In this document: piece after piece, positions 1 to 9,183 of the stretch | How positions within the stretch are numbered: the stretch's first letter is position 1 | How the letters are laid out: each line of letters opens with the position of its first letter | Assembly: GCF_900110645.1 (NCBI RefSeq) | Contig: NZ_FOFB01000007.1 | Span: 166,009-230,008 of the forward strand | Origin: Neolewinella agarilytica | Lineage (GTDB): Bacteria; Bacteroidota; Bacteroidia; Chitinophagales; Saprospiraceae | Length of the DNA stretch: 64,000 bases | Direction: 5' to 3' | Translations under genes and position numbers: made by a program | Notes under the pieces: generated by a model | The model's input: only the letters and a program-made list of their open reading frames with translations | Database searches by the model: none | Told to the model about the DNA's origin: nothing

Positions 1-90
1 CCCGCGCCCGTTAAAGTAGCGGGCAATCGCACTCATCCCGATGCCACCAACACCGATAAAGTAGACTTGTTTAACGTCAGCTAATTGCAT
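1..90 (-). CDS. murC: UDP-N-acetylmuramate--L-alanine ligase, N-terminal fragment
   Basis: Only the first 30 codons are inside the window; the gene runs off the left edge. The visible N-terminus has the Rossmann-like glycine signature FIGVGGIGMSAIA that opens MurC proteins, which add L-Ala to UDP-MurNAc in the cytoplasm. The ATG overlaps the murG stop codon by one base, so it is translationally coupled as the last visible gene of the division cluster. Identification rests on the short signature plus the position after murG. Confidence 0.85.
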   Translation of the reverse strand, partial: MQLADVKQVYFIGVGGIGMSAIARYFNGRG

Positions 91-1238
91 CAGGCGGCAG
101 TTTTGGCGGGTGAAGAAATGAGGTTAAGTACTTCGTTGGCAATGCGGGTAACGGCGCCGGTCTGGGCCATTGCGCGAGCGTTCTTACTCAGGGTCTGGCG
201 GCGGTTTTCCTTATCAAGCAAGTCATAGACAGTTGATACAAGTTGATCGGTTACTTCTTTATCTGCGACCAGGACAGCAGCGTCCCGCTCCGTCAGTGCC
301 CGGGCATTCATGGTTTGGTGATCTTCCGCTACCCAGGGGCTGGGCACCAGGATGGTGGGTTTGCCGAGGAACTGGATTTCGGCGATGGTCGTGGAGCCAG
401 CACGTCCGATGACGACGTCAGCTGCAGCGTAAGCCTGCTCCATGTCGTCGATGAAGGCGGAGATGGTGACGTTGGGTAACTGCGCGGTAGCGCAGTCTTT
501 GAAGGCCTCGTAATAATGCTTGCCACATTGCCAGATCCATTGCACCTGCGGCCGCGCCTGAATAAGCTCAGTGTTGTCGCGCAATGCTTCGTTGAGGCTA
601 CGGGCACCTCCGCTTCCACCCATTAGAAGTATCGTAGTGGACCTCGAAGCGTCCTGGAAGGACCTTTGAGCGTCCGCGCTATGCCGAAGCACCCGCTTCA
701 GCATCTCCTCCCTCACCGGATTACCCGTCTCCACCAGCACTTCCTTCGGGAAAAACTTCTCCATTCCCGGAAAGGCCACACAAACTTTATCCACGTACTT
801 ACCCACCCATTTATTGGCCAGACCGGCAAAGGCATTCGGCTCTTGGATCAGCGTCGGTACGCCCATCTTCGCCGCTACGTATAGGATTGGCCCACCGGCG
901 TAACCGCCGGTGCCCACCACTACGTCCGGGCGGAAGCTTTTGATAATGCCACGGCTCTGCCACAGGCTGGCAAGCAGCTTGAAGGGGAAGGATAGGTTCG
1001 ACAGTTTCTTCGTCCGGTCCAATCCGCGAATCGGTAAGCCAACAATCTTGTAGCCCGCCATTGGCACCTTTTCCATTTCCATCTTTCCTTCCGCTCCTAC
1101 AAACAGGAACTCGGTATCGGGGCGAAGCCGCTTGAGCTCGTCCGCAATGGCGATGGCCGGGTAGATGTGCCCGCCGGTGCCGCCGCCACTTACGATTACT
1201 CGTAAGGGGGCCGTGTTATGTCCGACACTAGGTTGCAT
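90..1238 (-). CDS. murG: UDP-GlcNAc:lipid-linked MurNAc-pentapeptide GlcNAc transferase MurG
   Basis: MurG converts lipid I to lipid II at the inner face of the cytoplasmic membrane. The glycine-rich loop GGGTGGH lies at residues 18-24 and a GT-B fold C-terminal half carries GRAGSTTIAEI for the UDP-GlcNAc site. I chose the ATG at 1238 (382 aa). A longer reading frame begins at 1295, but its extra 19 residues lie inside ftsW and the usual MurG N-terminus follows directly after the later Met. It overlaps ftsW by 11 bp and murC by 1 bp. The segment ARPQVQ near residue 230 is encoded by a copy of the dispersed GCACCTGCG motif (542-558). Confidence 0.95.
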   Translation of the reverse strand: MQPSVGHNTAPLRVIVSGGGTGGHIYPAIAIADELKRLRPDTEFLFVGAEGKMEMEKVPMAGYKIVGLPIRGLDRTKKLSNLSFPFKLLASLWQSRGIIKSFRPDVVVGTGGYAGGPILYVAAKMGVPTLIQEPNAFAGLANKWVGKYVDKVCVAFPGMEKFFPKEVLVETGNPVREEMLKRVLRHSADAQRSFQDASRSTTILLMGGSGGARSLNEALRDNTELIQARPQVQWIWQCGKHYYEAFKDCATAQLPNVTISAFIDDMEQAYAAADVVIGRAGSTTIAEIQFLGKPTILVPSPWVAEDHQTMNARALTERDAAVLVADKEVTDQLVSTVYDLLDKENRRQTLSKNARAMAQTGAVTRIANEVLNLISSPAKTAA

Positions 1239-2388
1239 CAGCGGTAACGGCTTCGATGTATTTCGAGACAGACAAAATGATGCCGAAGGAAACACAGGTG
1301 AACAAAAGGGACGTACCCCCCATGGAAATCAGGGGAAGAGTAAGCCCGGTGATGGGTAGCAGGTCGAGGTTGACCGCAATATTGAAGAAGGCCTGCAGCA
1401 GCAGCGCCATACCGATTCCGAAGGCAACCATAGCGCCAAAAGCTTTGGAACTACGGGTTACCAGGCGAACTATCCGGAAGAACAGAAGCACATACAGACT
1501 GATGACCGCAATGCCGCCAACGACGCCATACTCCTCCACGATGATGGAATAGATAAAGTCAGCGTGCGCCGAAGGAACGTAGTTTCTTTGGGTTGAGTTT
1601 CCGGGGCCAACGCCGATCAGGCCACCATTGGCCATCGCGATCTGGGCTTTGGTGATCTGGTAGCGATCGTCCGTACTGGCGCGTTCCGGGTTGAAGTAAG
1701 TTTCAATCCGCTTTTCCCAGGTCGATGCCCGGGGGATCAGGTGAGGGTAACGTGCACCTATCATCACCATCAGGCTGAAGGCACAAATGCCCAGCAGCAC
1801 CAGCATCACGATGTACTGGATGGCTACGCGGCCAACCACCATCATCAGCATGCAGATCAGGAAAAGCATCAGAGCGGAAGAAAGATCGTTTACGGCAATC
1901 AGCATACAGATGCCAATGATCGGGGCGATGATGGGCAGGAAAGCTTCTTTGAAGTCCTTGATCACGTCTTGCTTAGACCCAATGGACCGGGCAACGAAGA
2001 TGATCAGGGCCAGTTTGGCAAAGTCAGAACTCTGGAAGGTGAGCCCGATAATGGGGATTTTCAACCATCGCTTAGCATTGTTAATGTCTACCCCCAGCCA
2101 CAGCGTGACTAACAACAGGGCAAAGGCAACCACCAGTAAGCCTGGCGCCCAGCGGCTGAATTTTGTGTAGGCCAGCAAGTGGCAGATGTAGATAACCACA
2201 ATCCCAAAACCAAGGATGAGGCCGTGCTTCATCAGGTAGTAGCCCACTTCACCGTCCCGTTCCACGTAGGCCAGAGATGATGCAGAGCTAAAGACGGACA
2301 CCATGGAAATGATGGCCAGCAGGACCACAATGGCCCAGATTACGCGGTCACCCCGCAACTCCGTCGCTATGCGTGCTGATAGGTTCAT
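1228..2388 (-). CDS. ftsW: Septal peptidoglycan glycosyltransferase FtsW (SEDS family)
   Basis: This is a 386-aa polytopic membrane protein of the SEDS family with about ten hydrophobic segments. FtsW polymerises lipid II at the division site with its partner FtsI, which is also in this cluster. Family features visible are the loop with GVGPGNSTQRNYVPSAHADFI and the C-terminal GLTLPLISMGGTSLL. The start ATG overlaps the murD stop by 4 bp, giving translational coupling. It is the only SEDS protein in the window; RodA would be encoded elsewhere. Confidence 0.93.
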   Translation of the reverse strand: MNLSARIATELRGDRVIWAIVVLLAIISMVSVFSSASSLAYVERDGEVGYYLMKHGLILGFGIVVIYICHLLAYTKFSRWAPGLLVVAFALLLVTLWLGVDINNAKRWLKIPIIGLTFQSSDFAKLALIIFVARSIGSKQDVIKDFKEAFLPIIAPIIGICMLIAVNDLSSALMLFLICMLMMVVGRVAIQYIVMLVLLGICAFSLMVMIGARYPHLIPRASTWEKRIETYFNPERASTDDRYQITKAQIAMANGGLIGVGPGNSTQRNYVPSAHADFIYSIIVEEYGVVGGIAVISLYVLLFFRIVRLVTRSSKAFGAMVAFGIGMALLLQAFFNIAVNLDLLPITGLTLPLISMGGTSLLFTCVSFGIILSVSKYIEAVTADAT

Positions 2389-3710
2389 GCGTTAAGGTTT
2401 TTGACGGCCGTACGGAATTGATCTCCCCGGTCGATGTAGTTCTTGAAAAGGTCAAAGCTGGCGCAACAGGGACTGAGCAGGATGGTATCTCCGGTTTTAG
2501 CCCGCTGGTTGGCGAAGGTCACTGCGGCCGCAGCGCTGCTGCATTCGAGCAGCGTTGGCACGTCGTTTTTGAAGGCTTCGACCAGCTTGCTGTTATCAAT
2601 ACCCATACAGATCAGGGTGTGCACTTTGTCCTGCACGATCTCGCGCAGCACATCGTAATCGTTGCCCTTATCGGTGCCGCCGGCGACCCAAACAGTAGGG
2701 CCGGTCATCGCTTCGAGGGCGAAGTAGCTGGCGTCTACATTGGTGGCTTTGCTGTCATTAATCCAGGTTCGGCCGTCGCTGGTGGGGATAACTTCCATGC
2801 GGTGGGCCGCAGGGCGGAAGCTGTCCAGTGCCAGCTGAATTTCTTTTTCAGTCACCCCCAGAATCATCGCAATACGAATGGCGAAGAGTGCATTGAGGCC
2901 GTTGTGGCGGCCACGCAGACTGCCCGTGCCCATGTTGAATTCGTAGCCGTCGATAAAGACGGAAGTGCCACGGACGTCCTCCGGAGAGATCGTCGTGATG
3001 TTCGTGTCCAGACTTTGGCGCCGGAGCGCAGGTGCAATGGTTTGTTGATCGGCCAGGACTAGCAGCCGGTCGCTTAGCTTTTGGTTCTTAGCGATGGACA
3101 CCTTGCTGTCGGCGTACTTCTCCAGCTCATAGTTGTAGCGATCGAGGTGGTCGGGTGTAATGTTCAGCACCGTCGCAATGGAAGGGCGGAAATCAACCAT
3201 ACCGTCCAGCTGGAAGCTACTGAGTTCGAGCACGTAGACGTCAGCAGGTTCTTCGTCCAGCAAGAGCCTCGCGAAGCTGTCGCCAAGGTTTCCGCCAGCC
3301 AGGGCGTTGACGCCGGCGAAGTCAAGCAGGTGATGCGTCAGCATCGTCGTGGTCGTCTTACCGTTCGAGCCGGTAATACCGATGATCTCCGCACCCCGTG
3401 GCGCAAAGCGGTAGGCAAACTCAATCTCGCTAATGACCGGTTTCCCGGCATTGCGCAGTTCTACGATCATCGGTACGCTGTCTGGAATTCCGGGGCTCTT
3501 CACCACCTCATCAGCAGCAAAGATGCGCTCGCCCGTGTGTTGATTCGTTTCGAACTCGATACCAGCCTCCCGCAGTTCCTGCAGGTACTTCTCATTGCCC
3601 GGCCCTGCGTCAGATACGAAGACGGCATAGCCCTCCCGCTGTGCGAGGCGGGCCGCACTTACGCCGGATTCTCCGGCTCCGAGGATGGCTATGGTTTTCT
3701 TCGTTGACAT
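2385..3710 (-). CDS. murD: UDP-N-acetylmuramoyl-L-alanine--D-glutamate ligase
   Basis: The 441-aa cytoplasmic Mur ligase adds D-Glu to UDP-MurNAc-L-Ala. It has an N-terminal Rossmann segment ILGAGESGVSAARLA, the ATP loop GITGSNGKTTTT near residues 113-124, and the Mur-ligase C-domain beginning around HRMEVI with a later NDSKATN block. The length is normal for the family. A GCACCTGCG-type repeat (3017-3035) is embedded in the coding sequence at a variable stretch (APALRRQ). It is separated from upstream mraY by 39 bp that hold a palindromic repeat. Confidence 0.95.
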   Translation of the reverse strand: MSTKKTIAILGAGESGVSAARLAQREGYAVFVSDAGPGNEKYLQELREAGIEFETNQHTGERIFAADEVVKSPGIPDSVPMIVELRNAGKPVISEIEFAYRFAPRGAEIIGITGSNGKTTTTMLTHHLLDFAGVNALAGGNLGDSFARLLLDEEPADVYVLELSSFQLDGMVDFRPSIATVLNITPDHLDRYNYELEKYADSKVSIAKNQKLSDRLLVLADQQTIAPALRRQSLDTNITTISPEDVRGTSVFIDGYEFNMGTGSLRGRHNGLNALFAIRIAMILGVTEKEIQLALDSFRPAAHRMEVIPTSDGRTWINDSKATNVDASYFALEAMTGPTVWVAGGTDKGNDYDVLREIVQDKVHTLICMGIDNSKLVEAFKNDVPTLLECSSAAAAVTFANQRAKTGDTILLSPCCASFDLFKNYIDRGDQFRTAVKNLNA

Positions 3711-3720
3711 GGTTTAAGTT

Positions 3721-3746
3721 TGTACCGTCGACTTCAGTCGACGGCG
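3721..3746. repeat. REP-like palindrome between murD and mraY
   Basis: A near-perfect palindrome has arms CCGTCGA and TCGACGG around CTTCAG and is preceded by TGTA. It belongs to the same family as 36796-36815 and the pair at 53381-53437. All share a CTTCAG or CTGAAG centre with different GC-rich arms, often next to GCTAC or TGTA. It fills nearly the whole murD-mraY spacer. Confidence 0.6.
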
Positions 3747-3749
3747 TTT

Positions 3750-5012
3750 TTAGCGCAGTTTAAGGGTGAGAATGGTAGCTACGGCCAGCAACAAGCCCAC
3801 AATCCAGAAGCGGATTACGATCTTGGTTTCCGGCATACCGAGTTTTTGATAGTGATGGTGAAGGGGTGACATTCGGAAAATGCGTCGGCCTTCGCCGTAT
3901 TTTTTCTTCGTGTATTTGAAGTATCCGACCTGCAGTACGACGGAAAGGTTTTCGATCACAAAAATTCCACAGAGTAGCGGCAGCAGAAGTTCTTTACGCA
4001 ACAGAATCGCGAGTGCAGCGATAATTCCTCCCAGGGCCAACGATCCGGTATCTCCCATGAAGACCGTAGCGGGGAAGCCGTTGTACCAAAGGAAACCCAG
4101 GCAAGCGCCCAGCAAGCAAGCGCTGAAAATGACCAGCTCCTGCGTTCCGGGCAGATGTAGCACCCCGAGATAATTGGCGGCAATGGCGTTGGAGCTCACA
4201 TAGGCGAAGACCGCCAGCACCGTTGCGACAATTGCGGATACGCCAGTGGCCAGGCCATCGAGACCATCCGTCAGGTTCGCAGCGTTGGAGATAGCCGTGA
4301 CGACAAATACAATGAAAGGCACGAAAATGATCCACACCAGCGAAGCGCCGATATTGAAGATATTCTCGTACGCCATCTGGCTGTTCTTGATAAAGGGTAC
4401 GTTGGTGAGGGTGGTCCGGTAATTGGCCCGTTTTACCTCTTCTCCGGTATTCAGAGATACGGTAGTTACCTCCCCTACCCGATCAGCATCGGTCAGCCCA
4501 ATGGTCTCAGCTTCCGTTTCGGTCATTCTTACGGTGACCTGTTCGCTGAACAGCATGACCAGAGCGATCAGAATGCCAAGGCCTACCTGGCCGGCAATCT
4601 TGAACCGCCCCGCCAATCCGTCCTTATTCTTATGCTTGATCTTCAGGTAATCATCGGTAAAGCCAATGGCTCCCATCCAGACCGTTGCGATCAGCATGGT
4701 GACGAGGTAGGTATTTCCCAGGTTACCCATCAGCAGGCAAGGGACGATGATGGCCAGCAGGATGATAACACCACCCATGGTGGGGGTGCCCGCCTTTTGG
4801 GCCTGGCCTTCCAGGCCAAGGTCCCGCACCGATTCTCCCATCTGATGCCGTTGCAGCATCTTGATAATCTTGCCCCCGAAAATAATACTGATGATCAGGC
4901 TCAGAATAATGGCCATACCTGCCCGCACACTCAGGAAGTCAAGCAGGTTGTTTCCGGGAAAATCTCCCAGTACGGATTCCAGCCATTCGAACAGACTAAC
5001 TAACATGAGCAC
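3750..5012 (-). CDS. mraY: Phospho-N-acetylmuramoyl-pentapeptide transferase MraY
   Basis: MraY transfers phospho-MurNAc-pentapeptide to undecaprenyl phosphate to make lipid I. Characteristic cytoplasmic motifs are present: GTPTMGG, the DDY motif in GFTDDYLK, and NLTDGLDGLA. The protein is 420 aa, about 60 longer than the E. coli enzyme. The excess is an insertion after a transmembrane segment (EQVTVRMTETEAETIG to KNSQMAYEN). From memory such insertions are common in Bacteroidota MraY. It overlaps murE by 17 bp, or slightly less if the Met at residue 3 is used. Confidence 0.95.
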   Translation of the reverse strand: MLMLVSLFEWLESVLGDFPGNNLLDFLSVRAGMAIILSLIISIIFGGKIIKMLQRHQMGESVRDLGLEGQAQKAGTPTMGGVIILLAIIVPCLLMGNLGNTYLVTMLIATVWMGAIGFTDDYLKIKHKNKDGLAGRFKIAGQVGLGILIALVMLFSEQVTVRMTETEAETIGLTDADRVGEVTTVSLNTGEEVKRANYRTTLTNVPFIKNSQMAYENIFNIGASLVWIIFVPFIVFVVTAISNAANLTDGLDGLATGVSAIVATVLAVFAYVSSNAIAANYLGVLHLPGTQELVIFSACLLGACLGFLWYNGFPATVFMGDTGSLALGGIIAALAILLRKELLLPLLCGIFVIENLSVVLQVGYFKYTKKKYGEGRRIFRMSPLHHHYQKLGMPETKIVIRFWIVGLLLAVATILTLKLR

Positions 5013-6474
5013 GAGTGTTGAGGGCGTTAGTCAATTCCAGCTTGTCATCGAAGGGAAAACGTTCCCCTTTGATTTCCTGGTAGGTTTCGTGGCCTTTTCC
5101 GGCCACCAGTACGACGTCTCCGGGTCGGGCGAGCTGTACGGCGGTGCGGATGGCACTACGGCGATCGGTAATGCGCAGACTTTTTGCTTTGTGGTCAGCG
5201 GAGACGAGGCCGGCTTCCATCTCGTTGAGGATGGCTTCAGGGTCTTCGCTTCTGGGGTTATCGCTGGTCAGGATGGCCTGATCCGACAGGGAGGCAGCGA
5301 GGCGGGCCATTTCGGGGCGTTTGCTCCGGTCGCGGTCGCCGCCGGCACCGACGACACAGAGTAGTCGTCCACCGGGAGGCATTATATCCGCCAGGGTTTC
5401 CAAAACGTTCCGAAGTGCATCCGGTGTGTGGGCATAATCCACCACAGCCGTAATTGCACCCGTGGGATCAGTGACGTAGTCAAGGCGGCCGGAGGCTGCC
5501 CCAAGGCTACTCAGCGCGATGAGCACTTCGTCCTTAGCCATTCCCAACTCCGTGGCGACGCCGTAGGCTGCGAGTAAATTATAGGCATTGAAGCGTCCGA
5601 TCAGGCGAGTAAACACCTGCGTTCCGTCCACCTCCAGCTGTAAGCCCTGGGGAGAGCTGGAGAGTACCTTAGCGCGGTAATCGACCATTTTCCGGAGACT
5701 GTAAGCGCGCTTGGCGGCTGCCGTATTTTGCAGCATGATGGCGCCATTTTTATCGTCGGCGTTAGTCAGTGCAAAAGCCGTTTTTTCCAGTTGATCGAAG
5801 AAAGCCTTCTTAGCATCCCGGTAGGCCGCAAAGGTCTCATGATAATCTAGATGATCGTGGCTCAGGTTGGTGAATACCCCGCCGTTGAAAGCGAGGCCTT
5901 CCGTTCTGTGTTGGGCTACGGCGTGGGAACTGACTTCCATGAAGACATAGTCACAGCCTGCCGCCCGCATTTCGGCCAGCAGTGCATTGATGGCCAATGC
6001 ATCAGGGGTCGTATGGGTGGCTTCCAGGACCGTCTGACCGATGCGGACTTCAACGGTAGACAGCAAACCGGCCTTGTACCCCAACTTGGTAAAGAGGTCG
6101 TGCAAGAGCGTGGCAACGGTTGTTTTACCGTTGGTGCCCGTGATGCCAATGAGGGTAAGATCCTGGCTGGGGTTGCCGTGGAATTCGGTGGCGAGGAGTG
6201 CGAGGGCCTGAGCGGAGTTTTGGACTTGGATGTAGCACCCCCCCTCCCCTGGTCCACCCTCCGGCATCTCCTCACAAACCACCACCGTAGCGCCATTCGC
6301 AATGGCTTTATCTATATAATCATGTCCATCTACCTGCGTTCCGCGAACGGCCACAAACAGGCTATTACTTGTTGCCTGACGACTGTCAAAAACCATGCCG
6401 CTCACCACACGACCGACCGGCTCACCGGAAACGGCGAGTGGTTGAATACGATCGATTAATTGAGTGAGCTGCAT
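4996..6474 (-). CDS. murE: UDP-MurNAc-L-Ala-D-Glu--meso-DAP ligase MurE
   Basis: The 492-aa Mur ligase has an N-terminal uridine-nucleotide domain containing RGTQVDGHDYI, the ATP loop GITGTNGKTTVATL near residues 112-125, and the DNPR motif (TSDNPRSEDPEAI) near residue 410. DNPR indicates meso-diaminopimelate specificity, hence DAP-type peptidoglycan. The next gene downstream is mraY, so murF is absent from its usual enterobacterial position. That is frequent in Bacteroidota and implies murF lies elsewhere. Confidence 0.95.
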   Translation of the reverse strand: MQLTQLIDRIQPLAVSGEPVGRVVSGMVFDSRQATSNSLFVAVRGTQVDGHDYIDKAIANGATVVVCEEMPEGGPGEGGCYIQVQNSAQALALLATEFHGNPSQDLTLIGITGTNGKTTVATLLHDLFTKLGYKAGLLSTVEVRIGQTVLEATHTTPDALAINALLAEMRAAGCDYVFMEVSSHAVAQHRTEGLAFNGGVFTNLSHDHLDYHETFAAYRDAKKAFFDQLEKTAFALTNADDKNGAIMLQNTAAAKRAYSLRKMVDYRAKVLSSSPQGLQLEVDGTQVFTRLIGRFNAYNLLAAYGVATELGMAKDEVLIALSSLGAASGRLDYVTDPTGAITAVVDYAHTPDALRNVLETLADIMPPGGRLLCVVGAGGDRDRSKRPEMARLAASLSDQAILTSDNPRSEDPEAILNEMEAGLVSADHKAKSLRITDRRSAIRTAVQLARPGDVVLVAGKGHETYQEIKGERFPFDDKLELTNALNTRAHVS

Positions 6475-6515
6475 GGTTCTAATCTCAGTTGCAAAAAATA
6501 AAAAATGAAGAGTCT

Positions 6516-8633
6516 TTAATTTAGGATTAAGGTCACATCCTTACCGCGTTGGCCGCGGCCGTCTTTGTGCCATTTCTGGTCCGTTACGCGCCCTACCCCC
6601 TGGGGGTGAACGCGGTATCCTTCGTTCTCCAGGACGTATACGGCATCACGCAAGCGCATGCCCCGAACGTTCGGGAATTTCTGGGCTGCGGGGTCCCAGG
6701 GTTTGATGTCAACCCGTTCGTCTCCGGCATCCACAACGGCTAGTTCTGTGGCGGGCAGCGAGTCCAGATCAACGTTGACATAGTCTAGTACCCGGGTGAT
6801 TTCATCCAGGTAGCCTGCATCCCGATTCGGGAGTTGACCAGCATACAGCACTGGCCGGGGGCCTTCATTGAGAGCATCGTGTACCTCAATCATGCTGTTG
6901 TAGATATTGTCCGCAATTTCACGAAAAACAGGTCCGGCAACCTCTCCACCGTAGTAACCACCCCGGCTGGGGTTATAAATGACAACGATGACGCTGTACT
7001 TTGGATTCTCCGCCGGGAAGTAGCCCGCAAAGCTGGCCTGGTATTCTTTCTTCCGACGGCGCTTACCATAGTTCTGCTGGCTTGTTCCCGTTTTACCCGC
7101 AAAGCGGTATTGGTCCGACTTCAGTTTGTAAGCCGTACCGTTTTCTACTACTCCTTCCATCAGCATCCGTAGTTGCTCGATGGTCTGTTGGGAAGCAATT
7201 TCTTCATCGATCACCGTTGGCTTATAGTCAGTCACGACTTCACCGTCCCGGCGGACTTCCTCCACCAGGTAAGGCTTCATCATTCGTCCGTTGTTAGCAA
7301 CGGAGTTGAAGAAAGTCAGCGTTTGCAGCGGTGTCAGCTTGCTCTCGTAACCAAAGGCCAGCCATGCCCGGGAAATACCCGACCAGGTCGTAGAGCTCGT
7401 ATCGTTAATGAAGGGTTGCGCTTCACCTTCGATCTCGACCCCCGTCTTTTCGTTAAGGTGGAAAGATTGCAGTCGGGCGGAGAATTCGTTGTCCTGATAC
7501 AAGCTGTCGGCCAGTTTGGCCATCGCCACATTCGAAGACTGTTCGAAGGCCTGCCGTACACTGATCACGTTCCACTTCCGACTGAGGGGATTAGAGTCCG
7601 TGATCGTTTTATCATAGAATTCTTTACTCCCGTTTTCAATGTCGATCTCACTGTCCAGCGTTACCTTATTATCTTCCAACAGGGCCATCATGGTAGCCAG
7701 CTTGAAGGTCGATCCTTGCTCGGTGGCCATCGCCAGAGCATAGTTGTACATTTCGTAGTAGCGGGCACCGTCTCTGGTTTTACCCAGATTCGCCATTGCA
7801 CGGATCGCGCCGGTCTCCACGTCCATAACCACTACACTGCCCCAGTTGGGGAGGTGCTTGCGAACGGCCCGGTCGAGCGCATTTTCAGCAATATCCTGGA
7901 TGTTGACGTCGATTGTAGTGTACACGTCCGCTCCGGAGGTAGGCTCCACAATGGAGAGGTTCTCCGTCGGCAGCCAGATGCCACCCGGTGATCGGAACAT
8001 TTCTGCTTTACCGCTTTTTCCTGCCAGTGGCTCGTTGAAAGCACCCTCGATACCGACGAGCTTATTATCAGAGCTGTAACCGATAGTTCTCCGGGCCAGC
8101 CAGCCGAAAGGGCGCTTGCGTTCGTCGCGTTTTTCCACGATCAATCCTCCCTGCATCCGGCCGAGGTTAAAGATCGGGAACCGTTGAATCTGTTGCAGTT
8201 TGCGGTAGCTTACGCTCTCCGCAATTTTGTAGTAATGCTTAGCCCGCTGCCCTACACTATCGCGCATATCGATCAACTTCTCACGCCAGGCACCCGTCGT
8301 CATATCAGGGTTCACGTGGGTGGCCAGCAGGTACGCCAGGCTGTCCACATTATCGTAGTATTCTCTCGGCGGGGCAACAAAGGGATCGAAGTGTAAGCTG
8401 AAGTAAGGCACCGAAGTGGCCAGCAGATTTTCGTTACGGCTGTAGATGTTTCCACGCTCCGCCGTCACCGTCCGCTCCTGAAACAGTTCACTTCCCATTT
8501 CCAGGTACTCTGCCTGCCGCAGGACGGCAATATCGATCGTTCGCCAGACGAGCACCACCGCCACGGGAACGACGATCAACGCCGTGATGGCGTAGATGCG
8601 TACCAGTACTTCGTCTTTAAAATTTACGGCCAC
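6516..8633 (-). CDS. ftsI: Class B penicillin-binding protein FtsI with C-terminal PASTA domain
   Basis: This 705-aa division transpeptidase is anchored by one N-terminal membrane segment (residues about 10-30). A PBP dimerisation domain is followed by the transpeptidase domain with STFK (active-site Ser), SSN and KTGT motifs. The last 60 residues, from FPNVRGMRLRDAVYVLE, form a single PASTA domain, which is commonly found at this position in Bacteroidota FtsI. It lies 42 bp upstream of murE and 59 bp downstream of the FtsL-like gene, and cross-links septal peptidoglycan made by FtsW. Confidence 0.94.
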   Translation of the reverse strand: MAVNFKDEVLVRIYAITALIVVPVAVVLVWRTIDIAVLRQAEYLEMGSELFQERTVTAERGNIYSRNENLLATSVPYFSLHFDPFVAPPREYYDNVDSLAYLLATHVNPDMTTGAWREKLIDMRDSVGQRAKHYYKIAESVSYRKLQQIQRFPIFNLGRMQGGLIVEKRDERKRPFGWLARRTIGYSSDNKLVGIEGAFNEPLAGKSGKAEMFRSPGGIWLPTENLSIVEPTSGADVYTTIDVNIQDIAENALDRAVRKHLPNWGSVVVMDVETGAIRAMANLGKTRDGARYYEMYNYALAMATEQGSTFKLATMMALLEDNKVTLDSEIDIENGSKEFYDKTITDSNPLSRKWNVISVRQAFEQSSNVAMAKLADSLYQDNEFSARLQSFHLNEKTGVEIEGEAQPFINDTSSTTWSGISRAWLAFGYESKLTPLQTLTFFNSVANNGRMMKPYLVEEVRRDGEVVTDYKPTVIDEEIASQQTIEQLRMLMEGVVENGTAYKLKSDQYRFAGKTGTSQQNYGKRRRKKEYQASFAGYFPAENPKYSVIVVIYNPSRGGYYGGEVAGPVFREIADNIYNSMIEVHDALNEGPRPVLYAGQLPNRDAGYLDEITRVLDYVNVDLDSLPATELAVVDAGDERVDIKPWDPAAQKFPNVRGMRLRDAVYVLENEGYRVHPQGVGRVTDQKWHKDGRGQRGKDVTLILN

Positions 8634-8692
8634 TTTGGGAGAAATAAATCAGTTTAGAAAAATGGGTGGATACTAGCGTCTGGAGGAGGCTT

Positions 8693-9001
8693 CTATTTGG
8701 AGCCTACCACCAGTTTTTTAGGTTTTCCGCGATGCATGCGAAGTCCGTCTTCACGAACATTTTCAACGACCTCGGAACGAAGCCCGTTATACATGTTCTC
8801 GCTTTGCAGCGACATATACAACCAGCGTTTTTCTTTGATTTCGTCTTCCAGTACCTGGATACGACGGACGTTGTATTCGGCGTAGTGTGCGTTACCGATA
8901 TACAACAGGGCCAGCCCGCCCAGAAAGGCGAGAAAGCCGAGATTATTCAGAATAAAAGTGGACAGGTCAAAGGACCGTCCGGCTTTGCGTCTTGCTGCCA
9001 T
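8693..9001 (-). CDS. FtsL-like division protein
   Basis: A 102-aa bitopic protein has a basic N-terminus (MAARRKAGRSF), one transmembrane helix (FLAFLGGLALLYIGNAHYA) and a short extracytoplasmic coiled-coil-like segment (RRIQVLEDEIKEKRWLYM). Size, topology and location between rsmH and ftsI match FtsL, which joins FtsB/FtsQ and activates FtsWI. I chose the ATG at 9001; a longer frame to 9106 would add 35 residues encoded by intergenic repeat sequence. Sequence similarity alone is weak, so the call rests mainly on position and topology. Confidence 0.8.
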   Translation of the reverse strand: MAARRKAGRSFDLSTFILNNLGFLAFLGGLALLYIGNAHYAEYNVRRIQVLEDEIKEKRWLYMSLQSENMYNGLRSEVVENVREDGLRMHRGKPKKLVVGSK

Positions 9002-9027
9002 TTTTTTATCACACCTTGGGGATTTCT

Positions 9028-9171
9028 GATTCTTGATTTTGGATACTCTATTCTTGATTTGGCTCCGCACGAGGACGCACGGCAAGTAGATCAAAACGGG
9101 TTTCAAAACTCAACAGTCAATAAAATCCAGCAATCAAATAAATTCGCTTAGTGGTTCTAAAATCAAGAATC
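9028..9171. repeat. Inverted repeat in the rsmH-ftsL spacer
   Basis: GATTCTTGATTTT at 9028-9040 is the exact reverse complement of AAAATCAAGAATC at 9159-9171. Partial copies follow at 9050-9060 and 9172-9200. The 182-bp spacer is unusually long for this otherwise overlapping operon. The arms are 118 bp apart, so a simple terminator is unlikely. Confidence 0.5.
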
Positions 9172-9183
9172 TAAAATCGAGAT

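Noticed and set aside
1239..1295. Upstream start for murG adding 19 residues
   Set aside because: The extension lies inside ftsW and does not resemble MurG N-termini; the Met at 1238 precedes the normal glycine loop.
6331..6350. Apparent copy of the GCACCTGCG motif in murE (RGTQVDG) and others at 5613 and 9505
   Set aside because: Only CACCTGCG or ACCTGCG matches; the RGTQVDG and AQVFQAL codons encode conserved family residues, so protein constraint explains them.
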